DNA from: Clostridia bacterium
GTDB taxonomy: Bacteria > Bacillota > Clostridia > Christensenellales > Aristaeellaceae
Assembly: GCA_017527065.1 (NCBI GenBank)
Contig: JAFXQO010000038.1
Span: 1-60,137 of the forward strand
Direction: 5' to 3'
DNA length: 60,137 nt
The position numbers and the translations under genes were made by a program. Below the pieces are notes generated by a model. That model was not told the origin of the DNA, ran no database searches, and saw only the letters and a program-made list of their open reading frames with translations. Of the stretch, positions 16,870 to 25,575 are shown piece by piece (position 1 is the first letter of the stretch; every line of letters begins with the position of its first letter).

Positions 16870-17849
16870 AGCGCCATCTCCTCGTACATGCGCGCCACCA
16901 TCCGCTCGATGTCCGGCGCTTCCACGGTCAGGTCGGCCAGGGGGCAGGCTTCGGCCAGCCGCGCGATGAGCCGGGCGGGATCGACCCTGGCGGGCAGGAA
17001 GGTGATTTCGGCGTTGAGCCCGTCCAGGGAGACGGATTCGGCCTCCGGCAGGTCCAGCGATTCGCAGGGCCGCGCCAGCCGCGCGCGGATGACCCGGTGG
17101 GGCGCGTAGCGGGCCCGCAGGCCGTCCATGTCGCCGTCGAAGAGCAGCGCGCCCCTGCCGATGACCATCACCCGGGAGCACAGGGCCTCGATGTCGTCCA
17201 TGTCGTGGGTGGTGAGCAGCATGGTCACGCCCTCGCGGCGGTTCAGGTCGGCGAGGAAAGCCCGCAGGGCCAGCTTGGTCACGGCGTCCAGCCCGATGGT
17301 GGGCTCGTCCAGGAAGAGGATGCGCGGCGCGTGCAGCAGCGCCCCGATCAGCTCGCACTTCATCCGCTGCCCCAGGCTGAGCTGGCGCACGGGTGTGTTC
17401 AGGAGGCTCCCGGCGTCCAGAAGGGCCGTCAGGTCGTCCAGCCGGCGCTTATAGGCGGCCTGGGGCACCCGGTAGATGTCGCGCAGCAGCTCGAAGGAGT
17501 CCAGGACCGGCGTGTCCCACCAGAGCTGGCTGCGCTGGCCGAACACCACGCCGATCTGCGACACGTGGGCCGCGCGCTCCTTCCAGGGCGTGCGGCCCAT
17601 GATGTTGATCTCCCCCGAATCGGGCACGAGGATGCCGCTCATCATCTTGATGGTGGTGGATTTTCCCGCGCCGTTCGGGCCGATATAGCCCACGAGTTCT
17701 CCCTCTTCCACCGAGAAGGACACATCGCGCACGGCGCGCACGAGTTCCTTTTCCCGCGTGAAGGCTCCGCGCATCGCGCCGAGCATTCCTTTCTGCCGTT
17801 TGCGCAAGACGAACGTCTTGCACACCTGCTGAAGTACGATCTGGGGCAT
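16866..17849 (-). CDS. ABC exporter ATP-binding subunit
   Basis: This 327-residue ABC ATPase drives the two permeases encoded behind it. Walker A is GPNGAGKST (57-65), the signature is LSLGQ (157-161) and Walker B is ILFLDEP (177-183), with the H-loop in LLTTHDMDD. The signature LSLGQ and the approximately 100-residue C-terminal extension are typical of DrrA/NodI-like exporters. The preferred start is ATG 17849, preceded by GGGAGG; the longer reading from 17903 has no ribosome binding site. It has its own promoter. Confidence 0.92.
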   Translation of the reverse strand: MPQIVLQQVCKTFVLRKRQKGMLGAMRGAFTREKELVRAVRDVSFSVEEGELVGYIGPNGAGKSTTIKMMSGILVPDSGEINIMGRTPWKERAAHVSQIGVVFGQRSQLWWDTPVLDSFELLRDIYRVPQAAYKRRLDDLTALLDAGSLLNTPVRQLSLGQRMKCELIGALLHAPRILFLDEPTIGLDAVTKLALRAFLADLNRREGVTMLLTTHDMDDIEALCSRVMVIGRGALLFDGDMDGLRARYAPHRVIRARLARPCESLDLPEAESVSLDGLNAEITFLPARVDPARLIARLAEACPLADLTVEAPDIERMVARMYEEMAL

Positions 17850-17892
17850 AACAACCTCCCGTTTCATTGAAATAGGGCCTAAAACCCGCTGC

Positions 17893-17922
17893 CAGTATAC
17901 CATTCCGGCCGCGAAACGCGCA
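17893..17922 (-). promoter_or_regulatory. Promoter for the ABC exporter operon
   Basis: On the minus strand TTGCGC (17922-17917) and TATACT (17898-17893) are 18 nt apart, with a TGG extension before the -10. Confidence 0.6.
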
Positions 17923-17994
17923 AATCCCGCCCGGATGCGGCGCCGTGCCGGAAAGCGGCGAAAATGAGAAATACTCTTTTTTTCTGCAAAACGC

Positions 17995-18023
17995 TTGACA
18001 TTTCTCCGCTTTGACGTTATACT
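17995..18023 (+). promoter_or_regulatory. Strong promoter with no downstream sense gene
   Basis: TTGACA (17995-18000), a 17-nt spacer and TATACT (18018-18023) form a near-consensus promoter pointing right. The next genes on the plus strand begin 1 kb later, and the adjacent gene is on the minus strand. It appears to serve the short RNA described next. Confidence 0.8.
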
Positions 18024-18029
18024 ATATTC

Positions 18030-18115
18030 AATCTCAGGGCGAAAGGCCCTGTGGGCTTTATATGGATCACGATTGAACGCCCGGATGCGCGCCAGGGCGT
18101 ATTTATTTTGCTCTT
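18030..18115 (+). ncRNA. Candidate small RNA of about 85 nt
   Basis: Downstream of the strong promoter, CAGGGC-GAAAG-GCCCTG (18035-18051) forms a hairpin. An alternative overlapping hairpin, AAAGGCCC with GGGCTTT (18042-18059), excludes it. A terminator-like ACGCCC/GGGCGT stem (18077-18100) with the tail ATTTATTTTG closes the unit. Only a four-codon ORF is present. It matches no RNA family I know. It could be a small regulatory RNA or a terminated leader relic. Confidence 0.45.
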
Positions 18116-18125
18116 CAAGATTTGC

Positions 18126-18884
18126 TCATTGTTCCAGCCCGCGGCGTATCGCGCCCTTCATGAATTCAACGTAGCGCGCGAACGGACCGTCGCCCCATTC
18201 CGGCGCGCGGCCCGCCCGATACGCCTCGACCGCCTCGCGCAGCAGCGGGGCGAAGGCGGGAAATTCGCGCGCGGCCCAGTCTGCGGCCTGGCGCTTGGCG
18301 AGGATGCGCCGCGTGCGGGCGAAGGAGAGGATGCGCGCCAGCGTGAGCGCGTCGTAGACGGGGTTGCAAAGCGCGCCGTTGTCGTCCAAGTCGTAGGTGA
18401 GGGCGCGCCAGAAGGTCTGATCGTCGATCGCGGGCAGCAGCGTCTCCGGCGGCGGGCCGAAAAGGGTGAGGCCGCTCTGCCGGGTCAGCCGGATGTGGCA
18501 GGGCATGTCGTCGTCCGGGAACGGGCCGTCCAGCAAGGGATTCGACGCGTCATGGGCGGCGTAGCGCGGGGCCCACATTTCGCTGAAATGGAACTGGCAC
18601 AGCACGGGCACAGTCTGCGCGTCTTCCACGCGCACCACCGACAGCTCGATGAAATTTGGCCGCCCGTGCAGGGCGTTGAGCGCGTCGGCCAGGGCGAGGC
18701 GTTCCTCGCGGGACATGGGCGCGTCCGAGAGGATGAGGATGTCCACGTCCGACCGGCCGGGCACGAAATCGTGGAGGCAGATCGAGCCGTGTATGTAGAT
18801 GCCGCGCAGGGCGGGCACCAGGGCGATCAGCGCGGCGCGGATTTTTTCGATTTGTTCCCTTGTATCGCGGGGCAGAGTCTGCAT
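18126..18884 (-). CDS. Aminoglycoside nucleotidyltransferase-like protein (ANT/AadA type)
   Basis: This 252-residue protein has a nucleotidyltransferase domain with GSICLHDFVPGRSDVDILIL: Gly33-Ser34 and the metal-binding Asp46 and Asp48. It also has the C-terminal helical DUF4111 domain of the AadA/ANT(9) group (YDALTLARILSFARTRRIL, then KRQAADWA). That family adenylylates streptomycin or spectinomycin. Sequence style is clearly AadA-like but diverged, and this may be a chromosomal relative with another substrate. AGGAGG lies upstream of ATG 18884, with a TTGTTT/TATAAT promoter. Susceptibility cannot be inferred from sequence alone. Confidence 0.8.
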   Translation of the reverse strand: MQTLPRDTREQIEKIRAALIALVPALRGIYIHGSICLHDFVPGRSDVDILILSDAPMSREERLALADALNALHGRPNFIELSVVRVEDAQTVPVLCQFHFSEMWAPRYAAHDASNPLLDGPFPDDDMPCHIRLTRQSGLTLFGPPPETLLPAIDDQTFWRALTYDLDDNGALCNPVYDALTLARILSFARTRRILAKRQAADWAAREFPAFAPLLREAVEAYRAGRAPEWGDGPFARYVEFMKGAIRRGLEQ

Positions 18885-18920
18885 GGCATCTCCTCCTTTG
18901 CCGCCTTGGGCGGCTATTTC

Positions 18921-18949
18921 ATTATAACATGTCTGCCTGAGCCAAACAA
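18921..18949 (-). promoter_or_regulatory. Promoter for the ANT-like gene
   Basis: On the minus strand TTGTTT (18949-18944), a 17-nt spacer and TATAAT (18926-18921), about 37 nt before the start codon. Confidence 0.7.
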
Positions 18950-18981
18950 TGGCGTGATTCGGCAAGAAAATATTGAAATAC

Positions 18982-19022
18982 GATAAATTATCATTGACAA
19001 ACATGCTTGACAGTGTTATGAT
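18982..19022 (+). promoter_or_regulatory. Promoter and possible operator of the DUF2975/XRE pair
   Basis: TTGACA (18994-18999), 17 nt and TATGAT (19017-19022). Immediately upstream of the -35 is the dyad GATAAATTATC (18982-18992), a plausible binding site for the XRE regulator encoded by the second gene. The operator role is inference. Confidence 0.65.
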
Positions 19023-19050
19023 GGCGTTGAAGCTGAAAGGAGTGACGATC

Positions 19051-19512
19051 ATGAACTGGACGAAGGACAAGAGCATTGCCCTGTCCCGGGTGTGCGTGGT
19101 GATGTTTGCCGCGCTGCTGCTGGCGCTGGACGTGTCGGCCGTGCTCATGGTTCCGATGGTCGAGCGACGCACGCAGATGTTTTTGATGCTGGTCACGCTC
19201 GACCACGGGACATGGACGGTTCTTGTGGCACTGTGCAGTGTGTTCGCCTGGCCGGCGCTGTGGAAGCTGTGGCGGCTGCTGGGCAACCTGCGGGAGGAAA
19301 AGGTGTTTGTGGAGGACAATGTGCGCCTGATGCGGGCGGTGAGCTGGTGCTGCGTGGGCGTGGCGGCGTCGTGTTTGTTTTGCGGCTTCGAATACGCGCC
19401 GCTGTTCGCGCTGGCGGTGGCCGCGGGCTTTATGGCGCTGATCGTGCGTATTGTGAAAAACGTGTTCCAGCAGGCGATCGCCATGAAGTCCGAGCTGGAT
19501 CTGACGATATAA
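19051..19512 (+). CDS. DUF2975 membrane protein
   Basis: This 153-residue protein has four membrane helices and the loop RLLGNLREEKVFVEDNVRLMRAVSWC, which is characteristic of DUF2975. ATG 19051 is chosen because AAAGGAG ends 8 nt upstream; the ORF extends up to 18973 but that part overlaps the promoter. DUF2975 genes are commonly followed by a small YozG-type XRE regulator, as here (12 nt later). The family role is unknown, and the pair is thought to be a membrane protein with its own regulator. Confidence 0.87.
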   Translation: MNWTKDKSIALSRVCVVMFAALLLALDVSAVLMVPMVERRTQMFLMLVTLDHGTWTVLVALCSVFAWPALWKLWRLLGNLREEKVFVEDNVRLMRAVSWCCVGVAASCLFCGFEYAPLFALAVAAGFMALIVRIVKNVFQQAIAMKSELDLTI

Positions 19513-19524
19513 GGGGATGGGCCT

Positions 19525-19734
19525 ATGCGGATCATCGTAAACCTGGACGTGATGATGGCGAAGCGGAAGATTTCCAGCAACGAGCTGGCCGAGCGCGTCG
19601 GCATCACTCCCGCGAACCTCTCCATCCTCAAGACGGGCAAGGCCAGGGCTGTGCGCTTCTCCACCCTGATGGCGCTGTGCCACGAGCTGAAATGCCAGCC
19701 GGGGGACATTTTGGAATTTGAGGACGACGAGTAA
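19525..19734 (+). CDS. XRE-family (YozG-like) transcriptional regulator
   Basis: This 69-residue protein is essentially one Cro/C1-type helix-turn-helix: MMAKRKISSNELAERVGI followed by TPANLSILKTGKARAVRFST. The end CHELKCQPGDILEFE matches YozG/HipB-like single-domain regulators. ATG 19525 follows the DUF2975 stop by 12 nt with AAGGGGATGG upstream. It likely regulates its own operon, possibly through the dyad at 18982-18992. Confidence 0.9.
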   Translation: MRIIVNLDVMMAKRKISSNELAERVGITPANLSILKTGKARAVRFSTLMALCHELKCQPGDILEFEDDE

Positions 19735-19826
19735 TTGATTTGGGAACTGGGAACAGGGCGCGCACTGCTTTTCATCGCCAGATTCTTGATCTTTTTCATT
19801 TTCATTTTTTCGGAGGATAATTGAAC

Positions 19827-20899
19827 ATGCAAAACAGCGATCTGGAGACTGAAAACGTCTCGGGTGTGATTGACGCCCCCCGAAACTGGCTGCCGTTCTC
19901 GCTCGTTCTGTTCAATATCATACCGCACGGATCCGCATTGATGAACATTCTCTTTGTTGACATGGCCAGATACAGCGTCGAGGGGGTCACGACGGGGCAT
20001 ATTGGTTCCTCTGCCTGCTGGACGTTGTCGCGCTGGCCGCGCTGCTGGTTTCGCTGGCGCGCACGGCAGGGCGGGGCGAGCGGGCGGCGTGCGGGCCGGG
20101 CCTGCTGGTTCTGCTCATTCTGATGGAGGTTTCGTTTTGGCTGGAGGCGCGGCTTGCGCTGCCATACGCCCAGTCGCTGGGCGAATGGCTGCGCCTCGTC
20201 ACGCCGGGGCCATACTGGGAAGAGGTGAGCGCGGCGGGCTGGGCAGAGCGGGCGTTCTATTGGTCGGCGCGGCTGCTGGCGCTGGCCTCCACAGGCGTGG
20301 CGGCGGGGCTGGTCTTCATGAACGAGCCGGCCTGGCAGCGGTTTTCCGGCTATTCGATCGGGCGAAAATCGGCGGCCATGGCCAGCTGGTGCCTGGCGGC
20401 AGCTTTGGTGGGCACGGTGTTTGTGACGGCTGACAACGGGGAAAAGATGGAACCGTGGGACGTGAGAAACGACATATCCGACGTGCTGGAGATGGACTGC
20501 CGCGACGCTGCGGTGCTGTCAGAATGCGATTCGCACGGCGGCTTCCACGGCGACGGCACGTCGTTTTACGCCCTGCGCTTTGAGGACGGCGCATTGCTGG
20601 AAATGATCGAAAAGAGCCGGCGGTGGAAACCGCTGCCGCTGTCCCGAAACCTGACGGCCGCGGCCTACGGCCTGCGTGGGAACAGCGCGGCCATCGGGCC
20701 GTATATCACCGATGACCGCAACAGACAGCCGCTGTTTCCGCCCGTGGCGAACGGCTTTTACTTCTTCCTTGATCGGCAGGCGACGGGCGAGGCGCGCTTC
20801 AGCGACAAGGCGTTTCTGGATCGGTCTTCACTGAATTTTACGCTGGCGCTGTTCGACGCGGAAGCAATGATCCTCTATTTCGCCAAGATAGATACCTGA
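19827..20899 (+). pseudogene. Membrane protein gene interrupted by a frameshift (or sequence error)
   Basis: I do not recognise the family. Reading starts at ATG 19827 with GGAGG 10 nt upstream and proceeds for about 52 codons (LPFSLVLFNIIPHGSALMNI). In the run of five G at 19982-19986 the coding frame shifts. Read in the other frame from there, the protein continues without a stop as HDGAYWFLCLLDVVALAALL to 20899. Adding one G restores a single protein of about 357 residues. Helices lie at about 20-40, 57-75, 90-105, 150-170 and 190-210, followed by a soluble C-terminal domain of about 150 residues. The intact downstream frame suggests a recent mutation, a slippery site or a consensus error. 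Confidence 0.7.
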
Positions 20900-20932
20900 T
20901 CGATGCGCCGCCTGTTATTTTTTCGCGCCGTG

Positions 20933-20961
20933 TTGACGGAACGCGCGGGGCGGGTTATAAT
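20933..20961 (+). promoter_or_regulatory. Promoter for ileS
   Basis: TTGACG (20933-20938), a 17-nt spacer and TATAAT (20956-20961), immediately upstream of the T-box leader. Confidence 0.85.
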
Positions 20962-20967
20962 GAAAAC

Positions 20968-21207
20968 CAGATAGTGGGAAACGCTTTGATGCGGAGCGCC
21001 CGCGCGGCAGGCCGATCAGAGAGCCGGAGGATGGTGCGAATCCGGCCGGAGGCGCGCAGGGGAATCACCGCGGAGCGGACGGCTGAAACGGGAGGAGTAG
21101 GCCGGACCGGGTTCGCCCGTTACAGCGACTCAAGAGGACGCCCCGGAGGGCGTCAAACTGGGTGGTACCGCGAAGACTCGTCCCATGTGTGGGCGGGGCT
21201 TTTTTTA
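20968..21207 (+). promoter_or_regulatory. T-box leader (tRNA-Ile sensing) of ileS
   Basis: The leader has the T-box sequence TGGTACCGCG (21163-21172), an AGTA element (21096-21099), the GGTGCGAATCCGG stem II region near 21034 and a terminator, CGTCCCA/TGGGCGGG followed by seven T (21178-21207). The likely specifier is ATC (21064-21066) in GAATCACC, an Ile codon that agrees with the gene downstream. Uncharged tRNA-Ile would stabilise the antiterminator and permit ileS transcription. Confidence 0.95.
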
Positions 21208-21224
21208 TGCAAGGAGGAAGCAGC

Positions 21225-24200
21225 ATGTTCGAGAAGGTTCCAACGACTTTGGATTTCCTGAGCCGCGAGGCGGAAACCATCGCCTTCTGGCGGGAAAACG
21301 ACATCTTCAAAAAGACCATCGACCTGCGCAAGGGCAGCGATGTGTTCACCTTTTACGACGGCCCGCCCACGGCCAACGGCAAGCCGCACATCGGCCATAT
21401 CGAGACCCGCGCCATCAAGGACCTGATCCCCCGCTTCCAGACCATGAAGGGCAAGTCCGTCACCCGCAAGGCCGGCTGGGATACCCACGGCCTGCCGGTG
21501 GAGCTGGAGGTCGAAAAGCTGCTGGGCCTGGACGGCAAGGAGCAGATCGAGGCCTACGGCATCGAGCCGTTCATCAAAAAGTGCAAGGAATCCGTGTGGA
21601 AATACAAGGGCCTGTGGGAGGACATGTCCGAGCGCGTGGGCTTCTGGGCCGACATGGAGAACCCCTACATCACCTACGACAACAACTACATCGAGTCCGA
21701 ATGGTGGGCGCTCAAGACCATCTACGACAAGGGCCTGCTCTACAAGGGCCACAAGGTGGTGCCCTACTGCCCCCGCTGCGGCACCGCCCTGTCCAGCCAT
21801 GAGGTGAGCCAGGGCTACAAGCTGGTGAAGGAGCGCTCGGCCGTGGTGCGCTTCAGGGTGAAGGGCGAGGAGAACACCTGGCTCTACGCCTGGACCACCA
21901 CGCCCTGGACGCTGCCCAGCAACGTGGCGCTGTGCGTCAATCCGGAGGATACCTACGCCCGGTTCGATTTCGAGGGCCGCACCATCATCATGGGCGAGGC
22001 GCTCATCCCCGCCGTGCTGGGCGAGGACGCCGCGATCGAGAACAAGACCACCTTCCCCGGCAGCGCCCTCAAGGGCATGCGCTACGAGCCGCTGTTCGAC
22101 TTCCAGAAGGAGGTCATCAAGGGCCTTCCCAACGAGGAGAACGCATGGATCGTGGTGTGCGACGACTACGTCACCATGACCGACGGCACCGGCATCGTCC
22201 ACCAGGCCCCCGCCTTCGGCGAGGACGACGCCCGCGTGGGGCGCGAAAACAACATCCCCTTCCTGCAGCTGGTCAACACCAAGGGCGAGATGGAGGCCTG
22301 CACGCCCTGGGCCGGCGTCTTCATCAAGAAGGCCGATCCCATCATCCTGCAGGATCTGGAGAAGGCGGGCCTGCTGGTGGCCGCGCCGTCCTTCGAGCAC
22401 GACTATCCCTTCTGCTGGCGCTGCGACACCCCGCTGATCTACTACGCCCGCTCCACCTGGTTCATCCGCATGACCGCCGTGCGCGACCAGCTGATGAAGA
22501 ACAACCGCTCGGTCAACTGGATGCCGGATAACATCAAGGAAGGCCGCATGGGCAACTTCCTGGAGAACGTCATCGACTGGGGCCTCTCCCGCGAGCGCTA
22601 CTGGGGCACGCCGCTGCCGGTGTGGGTCTGCTCCTGCGGCCACATCCACGTGGTGGGCTCCATCAAAGAGCTGTGCGAGATCGGCCGCAACGTGACGCCG
22701 GACATCGAGCTGCACCGCCCCTACATCGACAAGGTGACTATCACCTGCGAGAAGTGCGGCGGCGAGATGCGCCGCACGCCGGAGGTCATCGACTGCTGGT
22801 TCGATTCGGGCTCCATGCCCTTCGCCCAGTGGCACTATCCCTTCGAGAACAAGGAGATCTTCGAGGCGAACTTCCCCGCCGCGTTCATCTCCGAGGCCAT
22901 CGACCAGACCCGCGGCTGGTTCTACACGCTGCTGGCCATCGGCACGCTGCTGTTCGACAGGGCGCCCTTTGAGAACTGCATCGTGCTGGGCCACGTGCAG
23001 GACGCCGAGGGCCGCAAGATGTCGAAGCACATCGGCAACGTCATCGACCCGTGGGAGGTGCTGGACAAGCAGGGCGCGGACGCCGTGCGCTGGTATTTCT
23101 ACGCATCCGGCGCGCCCTGGCTGCCCACCCGCTTCTCCGGCGACCTGGTGAGCGAGATGCAGCGCAAGTTCATGGGCACACTGTGGAACACCTACGCCTT
23201 CTTCACGCTGTACGCCTCCATCGACAACTACGACCCGCTGACCCAGAAGGCCGACCCGAAGGACCGCTCACTCATGGACCGCTGGGTGCTCTCCAAGCTT
23301 CAGACGCTGGTCATCACCGTGGACGATGGCCTGAGCGACTACAGGATCACCGAGACCGCCCGCGCCATCTCCGATTTCGTGGACGAGCTGTCCAACTGGT
23401 ATGTGCGCCGCTGCCGCGAGCGCTTCTGGGGCAAGGGCCTGGCGGGCGACAAGCTGGCCGCCTTCGAGACGCTCTATACCGTGCTCAAAACCCTGGCCGG
23501 CGTGTGCGCGCCCTACATCCCCTTCATGGCGGAGAGCATGTACAGAAACCTCGTGTGCAACATCGACGCCAGCGCCCCCATCTCCGTGCACCTGACCGAC
23601 TTCCCCACCGCCGACCGCTCCCTCATCGATCCCGAGCTGGAGGCGCAGATGGAGGAGGTCATCGCCGCGAAGCAGCTGGGCCTGGCCTGCCGCAACGCCG
23701 CGAATCTCAAGGTGCGCCAGCCGCTCAGCGTGATGTACGTCAAGGGCGCGAAGCTGGAGGCCGACCTGGCCGCGCTGATCGCCGACGAGATCAACGTGAA
23801 GAGCGTGCGCTTCGTGGACGACGCGAGGGACTTCACCACCTACGAGCTCAAGCCGCAGATGCGCACGCTGGGCCCGAAGTACGGCAAGCTCCTTGGCAAG
23901 ATCGGCGCGGCCCTCAAGACCATGGACGGCAACGACGTGGTGGACGCCTTCCATCGCGGCGAGACCGTAAAATTCTATGTGGACGGCACGGAAGTCGAGC
24001 TCAGCGAGAGCGACGTGCTCACCAAGGCCATCCAGAAGGAGGGCTTCGTGGCCCAGAGCGCGGGCGAGACGACCGTGGTCATCGACACCAACCTCACCCC
24101 CGCGCTGATCGAGGAAGGCTACGTGCGCGAGCTGGTCAGCAAGATCCAGACCATGCGCAAGGACGCCGACTTCGACGTGACCGACCGCGTGAACGTGACC

Positions 24201-24371
24201 GTCCAGGCCGGCGAAAAGCTGGCCGCCATCGCCGAAAAGGGCGCGGGCGACATCATGAAGGGCGTGCTGGCCCTGTCCGTGACCCTCGGCGCGCCGGAGG
24301 ACGGCGCGGTCTGCCGCGAGTGGGATATCAACGGCGAGCCGGCCGTGATCGGCGTGAAGGTGGCAAAATAA
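21225..24371 (+). CDS. ileS: Isoleucyl-tRNA synthetase
   Basis: IleRS charges tRNA-Ile and edits valine. The protein has 1048 residues. The class I motifs are HIGH at 55-58 (GKPHIGHIETRA) and KMSKH near 600 (EGRKMSKHIGNVIDP). The editing CP1 domain includes TTTPWTLPSN. The length and the anticodon-domain style match the eukaryote-like type 2 IleRS common in Clostridia, which in other organisms is linked to low mupirocin sensitivity. ATG 21225 has AAGGAGG 7 nt upstream, just after the T-box terminator; the longer ORF from 21162 starts inside the T-box and is rejected. Confidence 0.97.
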   Translation: MFEKVPTTLDFLSREAETIAFWRENDIFKKTIDLRKGSDVFTFYDGPPTANGKPHIGHIETRAIKDLIPRFQTMKGKSVTRKAGWDTHGLPVELEVEKLLGLDGKEQIEAYGIEPFIKKCKESVWKYKGLWEDMSERVGFWADMENPYITYDNNYIESEWWALKTIYDKGLLYKGHKVVPYCPRCGTALSSHEVSQGYKLVKERSAVVRFRVKGEENTWLYAWTTTPWTLPSNVALCVNPEDTYARFDFEGRTIIMGEALIPAVLGEDAAIENKTTFPGSALKGMRYEPLFDFQKEVIKGLPNEENAWIVVCDDYVTMTDGTGIVHQAPAFGEDDARVGRENNIPFLQLVNTKGEMEACTPWAGVFIKKADPIILQDLEKAGLLVAAPSFEHDYPFCWRCDTPLIYYARSTWFIRMTAVRDQLMKNNRSVNWMPDNIKEGRMGNFLENVIDWGLSRERYWGTPLPVWVCSCGHIHVVGSIKELCEIGRNVTPDIELHRPYIDKVTITCEKCGGEMRRTPEVIDCWFDSGSMPFAQWHYPFENKEIFEANFPAAFISEAIDQTRGWFYTLLAIGTLLFDRAPFENCIVLGHVQDAEGRKMSKHIGNVIDPWEVLDKQGADAVRWYFYASGAPWLPTRFSGDLVSEMQRKFMGTLWNTYAFFTLYASIDNYDPLTQKADPKDRSLMDRWVLSKLQTLVITVDDGLSDYRITETARAISDFVDELSNWYVRRCRERFWGKGLAGDKLAAFETLYTVLKTLAGVCAPYIPFMAESMYRNLVCNIDASAPISVHLTDFPTADRSLIDPELEAQMEEVIAAKQLGLACRNAANLKVRQPLSVMYVKGAKLEADLAALIADEINVKSVRFVDDARDFTTYELKPQMRTLGPKYGKLLGKIGAALKTMDGNDVVDAFHRGETVKFYVDGTEVELSESDVLTKAIQKEGFVAQSAGETTVVIDTNLTPALIEEGYVRELVSKIQTMRKDADFDVTDRVNVTVQAGEKLAAIAEKGAGDIMKGVLALSVTLGAPEDGAVCREWDINGEPAVIGVKVAK

Positions 24372-24400
24372 AGGCCGGAGGGCTTCTCCCGCCAAATACC

Positions 24401-24437
24401 AAAGCCCGGCGAACCCATTTGGGCCGCCGGGCTTTTT
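24401..24437. terminator. Terminator between ileS and cysK
   Basis: AAAGCCCGGCG (24401-24411) pairs with CGCCGGGC (24425-24432), followed by five T. It lies between convergent genes and the stem is symmetrical, but the T-tail is better on the plus strand. Confidence 0.85.
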
Positions 24438-24448
24438 GCCGCGTTCCT

Positions 24449-25381
24449 TTATTCTTCCGTGAACAGGGGGGTGGAGAGATAGCGCTCGCCGGTGTCGGGC
24501 AGCAGCGCCACGATCAGCTTGCCCTTGTTTTCGGGGCGCTTCGCCAGCGCCAGCGCCGCCTGGAACGCCGCGCCGGAGGAGATGCCCACCAGCAGGCCCT
24601 CCTTCTGGGCCAGCATGCGGCCGCCCGCGTAGGCGTCGGCGTTTTCGATGGTGATGATCTCGTCGTAGACCTTGGTGTCCAGCACGTCCGGCACGAAGCC
24701 CGCGCCGATGCCCTGGATGCCGTGGGGGCCGCTCTTGCCGCCGGAGAGCACCGGGGAGGCCGCGGGCTCCACGGCCACCACCTTCACGGCGGGCTTCTTC
24801 TCTTTCAGGTAGCGGCCGACGCCGGTGACGGTGCCGCCCGTGCCCACGCCGGACACGAAGATGTCGACCGCGCCCTCGGTGTCTTCCCAGATCTCGGGGC
24901 CGGTGGTCTCATAGTGCGCCTTGGGGTTGGCGGGGTTCACGAACTGGCCGGGGATGAAGCTGTTCGGGGTCTCCTTCGCCAGGCTGCCGGCCCGCTCGAT
25001 GGCCCCCTTCATGCCCTTCGCCGCTTCGGTGAGCACGATCTCCGCGCCGTAGGCCGCGATCAGCCTGCGCCGCTCGATGGACATGCTCTCCGGCATCACG
25101 ATGATGGTCCGGTAGCCCCGGGCCGCCGCGATGGCCGCCAGGCCGATGCCCGTGTTGCCGCTGGTGGGCTCGATGATGACCGAGCCTTCCTTCAGCCGGC
25201 CCGCCGCTTCCGCGTCCTCGATCATGGCCTTCGCCACGCGGTCCTTCACGCTGCCGGCCGGGTTGTTCCGCTCCAGCTTCACGGCGATGCGCGCCTTCAG
25301 GTTTTCCTTCTTTTCGATTTGCGTCAGCTCGACGATCGGCGTCTTTCCAACGATTTCCGCTGCGGATTTGTAGATCGGCAT
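24449..25381 (-). CDS. cysK: Cysteine synthase (O-acetylserine sulfhydrylase)
   Basis: CysK makes cysteine from O-acetylserine and sulfide with PLP. The protein is 310 residues. Lys46 in NPAGSVKDR binds [13 protein letters not shown] binds the substrate carboxylate, GTGGTVTG holds the phosphate and GISSGAA closes the site. ATG 25381 has AAGGAGG upstream. It is monocistronic with a consensus promoter whose start region carries a dyad. Its presence shows that cysteine can be made from sulfide, while sulfate reduction genes are missing here. Confidence 0.95.
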   Translation of the reverse strand: MPIYKSAAEIVGKTPIVELTQIEKKENLKARIAVKLERNNPAGSVKDRVAKAMIEDAEAAGRLKEGSVIIEPTSGNTGIGLAAIAAARGYRTIIVMPESMSIERRRLIAAYGAEIVLTEAAKGMKGAIERAGSLAKETPNSFIPGQFVNPANPKAHYETTGPEIWEDTEGAVDIFVSGVGTGGTVTGVGRYLKEKKPAVKVVAVEPAASPVLSGGKSGPHGIQGIGAGFVPDVLDTKVYDEIITIENADAYAGGRMLAQKEGLLVGISSGAAFQAALALAKRPENKGKLIVALLPDTGERYLSTPLFTEE

Positions 25382-25397
25382 ATTGTGTTCCTCCTTA

Positions 25398-25447
25398 AAT
25401 CCTATCTTTTAAGTAGGGATTATACGCCCATCCCGGCCCCTTGTCAA
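25398..25447 (-). promoter_or_regulatory. cysK promoter with overlapping dyad
   Basis: On the minus strand TTGACA (25447-25442), 17 nt and TATAAT (25424-25419) form a perfect consensus promoter. Just downstream, CCTACTTAAAAGATAGG is an imperfect dyad covering the transcription start. It is a candidate operator for an Rrf2-type cysteine regulator such as CymR, which is inference. Confidence 0.75.
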
Positions 25448-25575
25448 CCCCTTTCCTCCAAAATCCGTTTTTTAACATGTTCTTCCTTCAGTCATTGCAG
25501 GGCAAACATTCCCGCGCTGGATTTTGGGGTTGGGGCGGTATATAATGGGCCGGAAACCGAGGTGAATAAATAAAA

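Noticed and set aside
21162-21224. Longer start of ileS at 21162
   Set aside because: It begins in the T-box antiterminator; the established start at 21225 follows the terminator with a strong ribosome binding site.
23051-25573. Plus-strand open frame of 840 codons across ileS end and antisense to cysK
   Set aside because: No recognisable domain; ileS and cysK have complete catalytic motifs in other frames.
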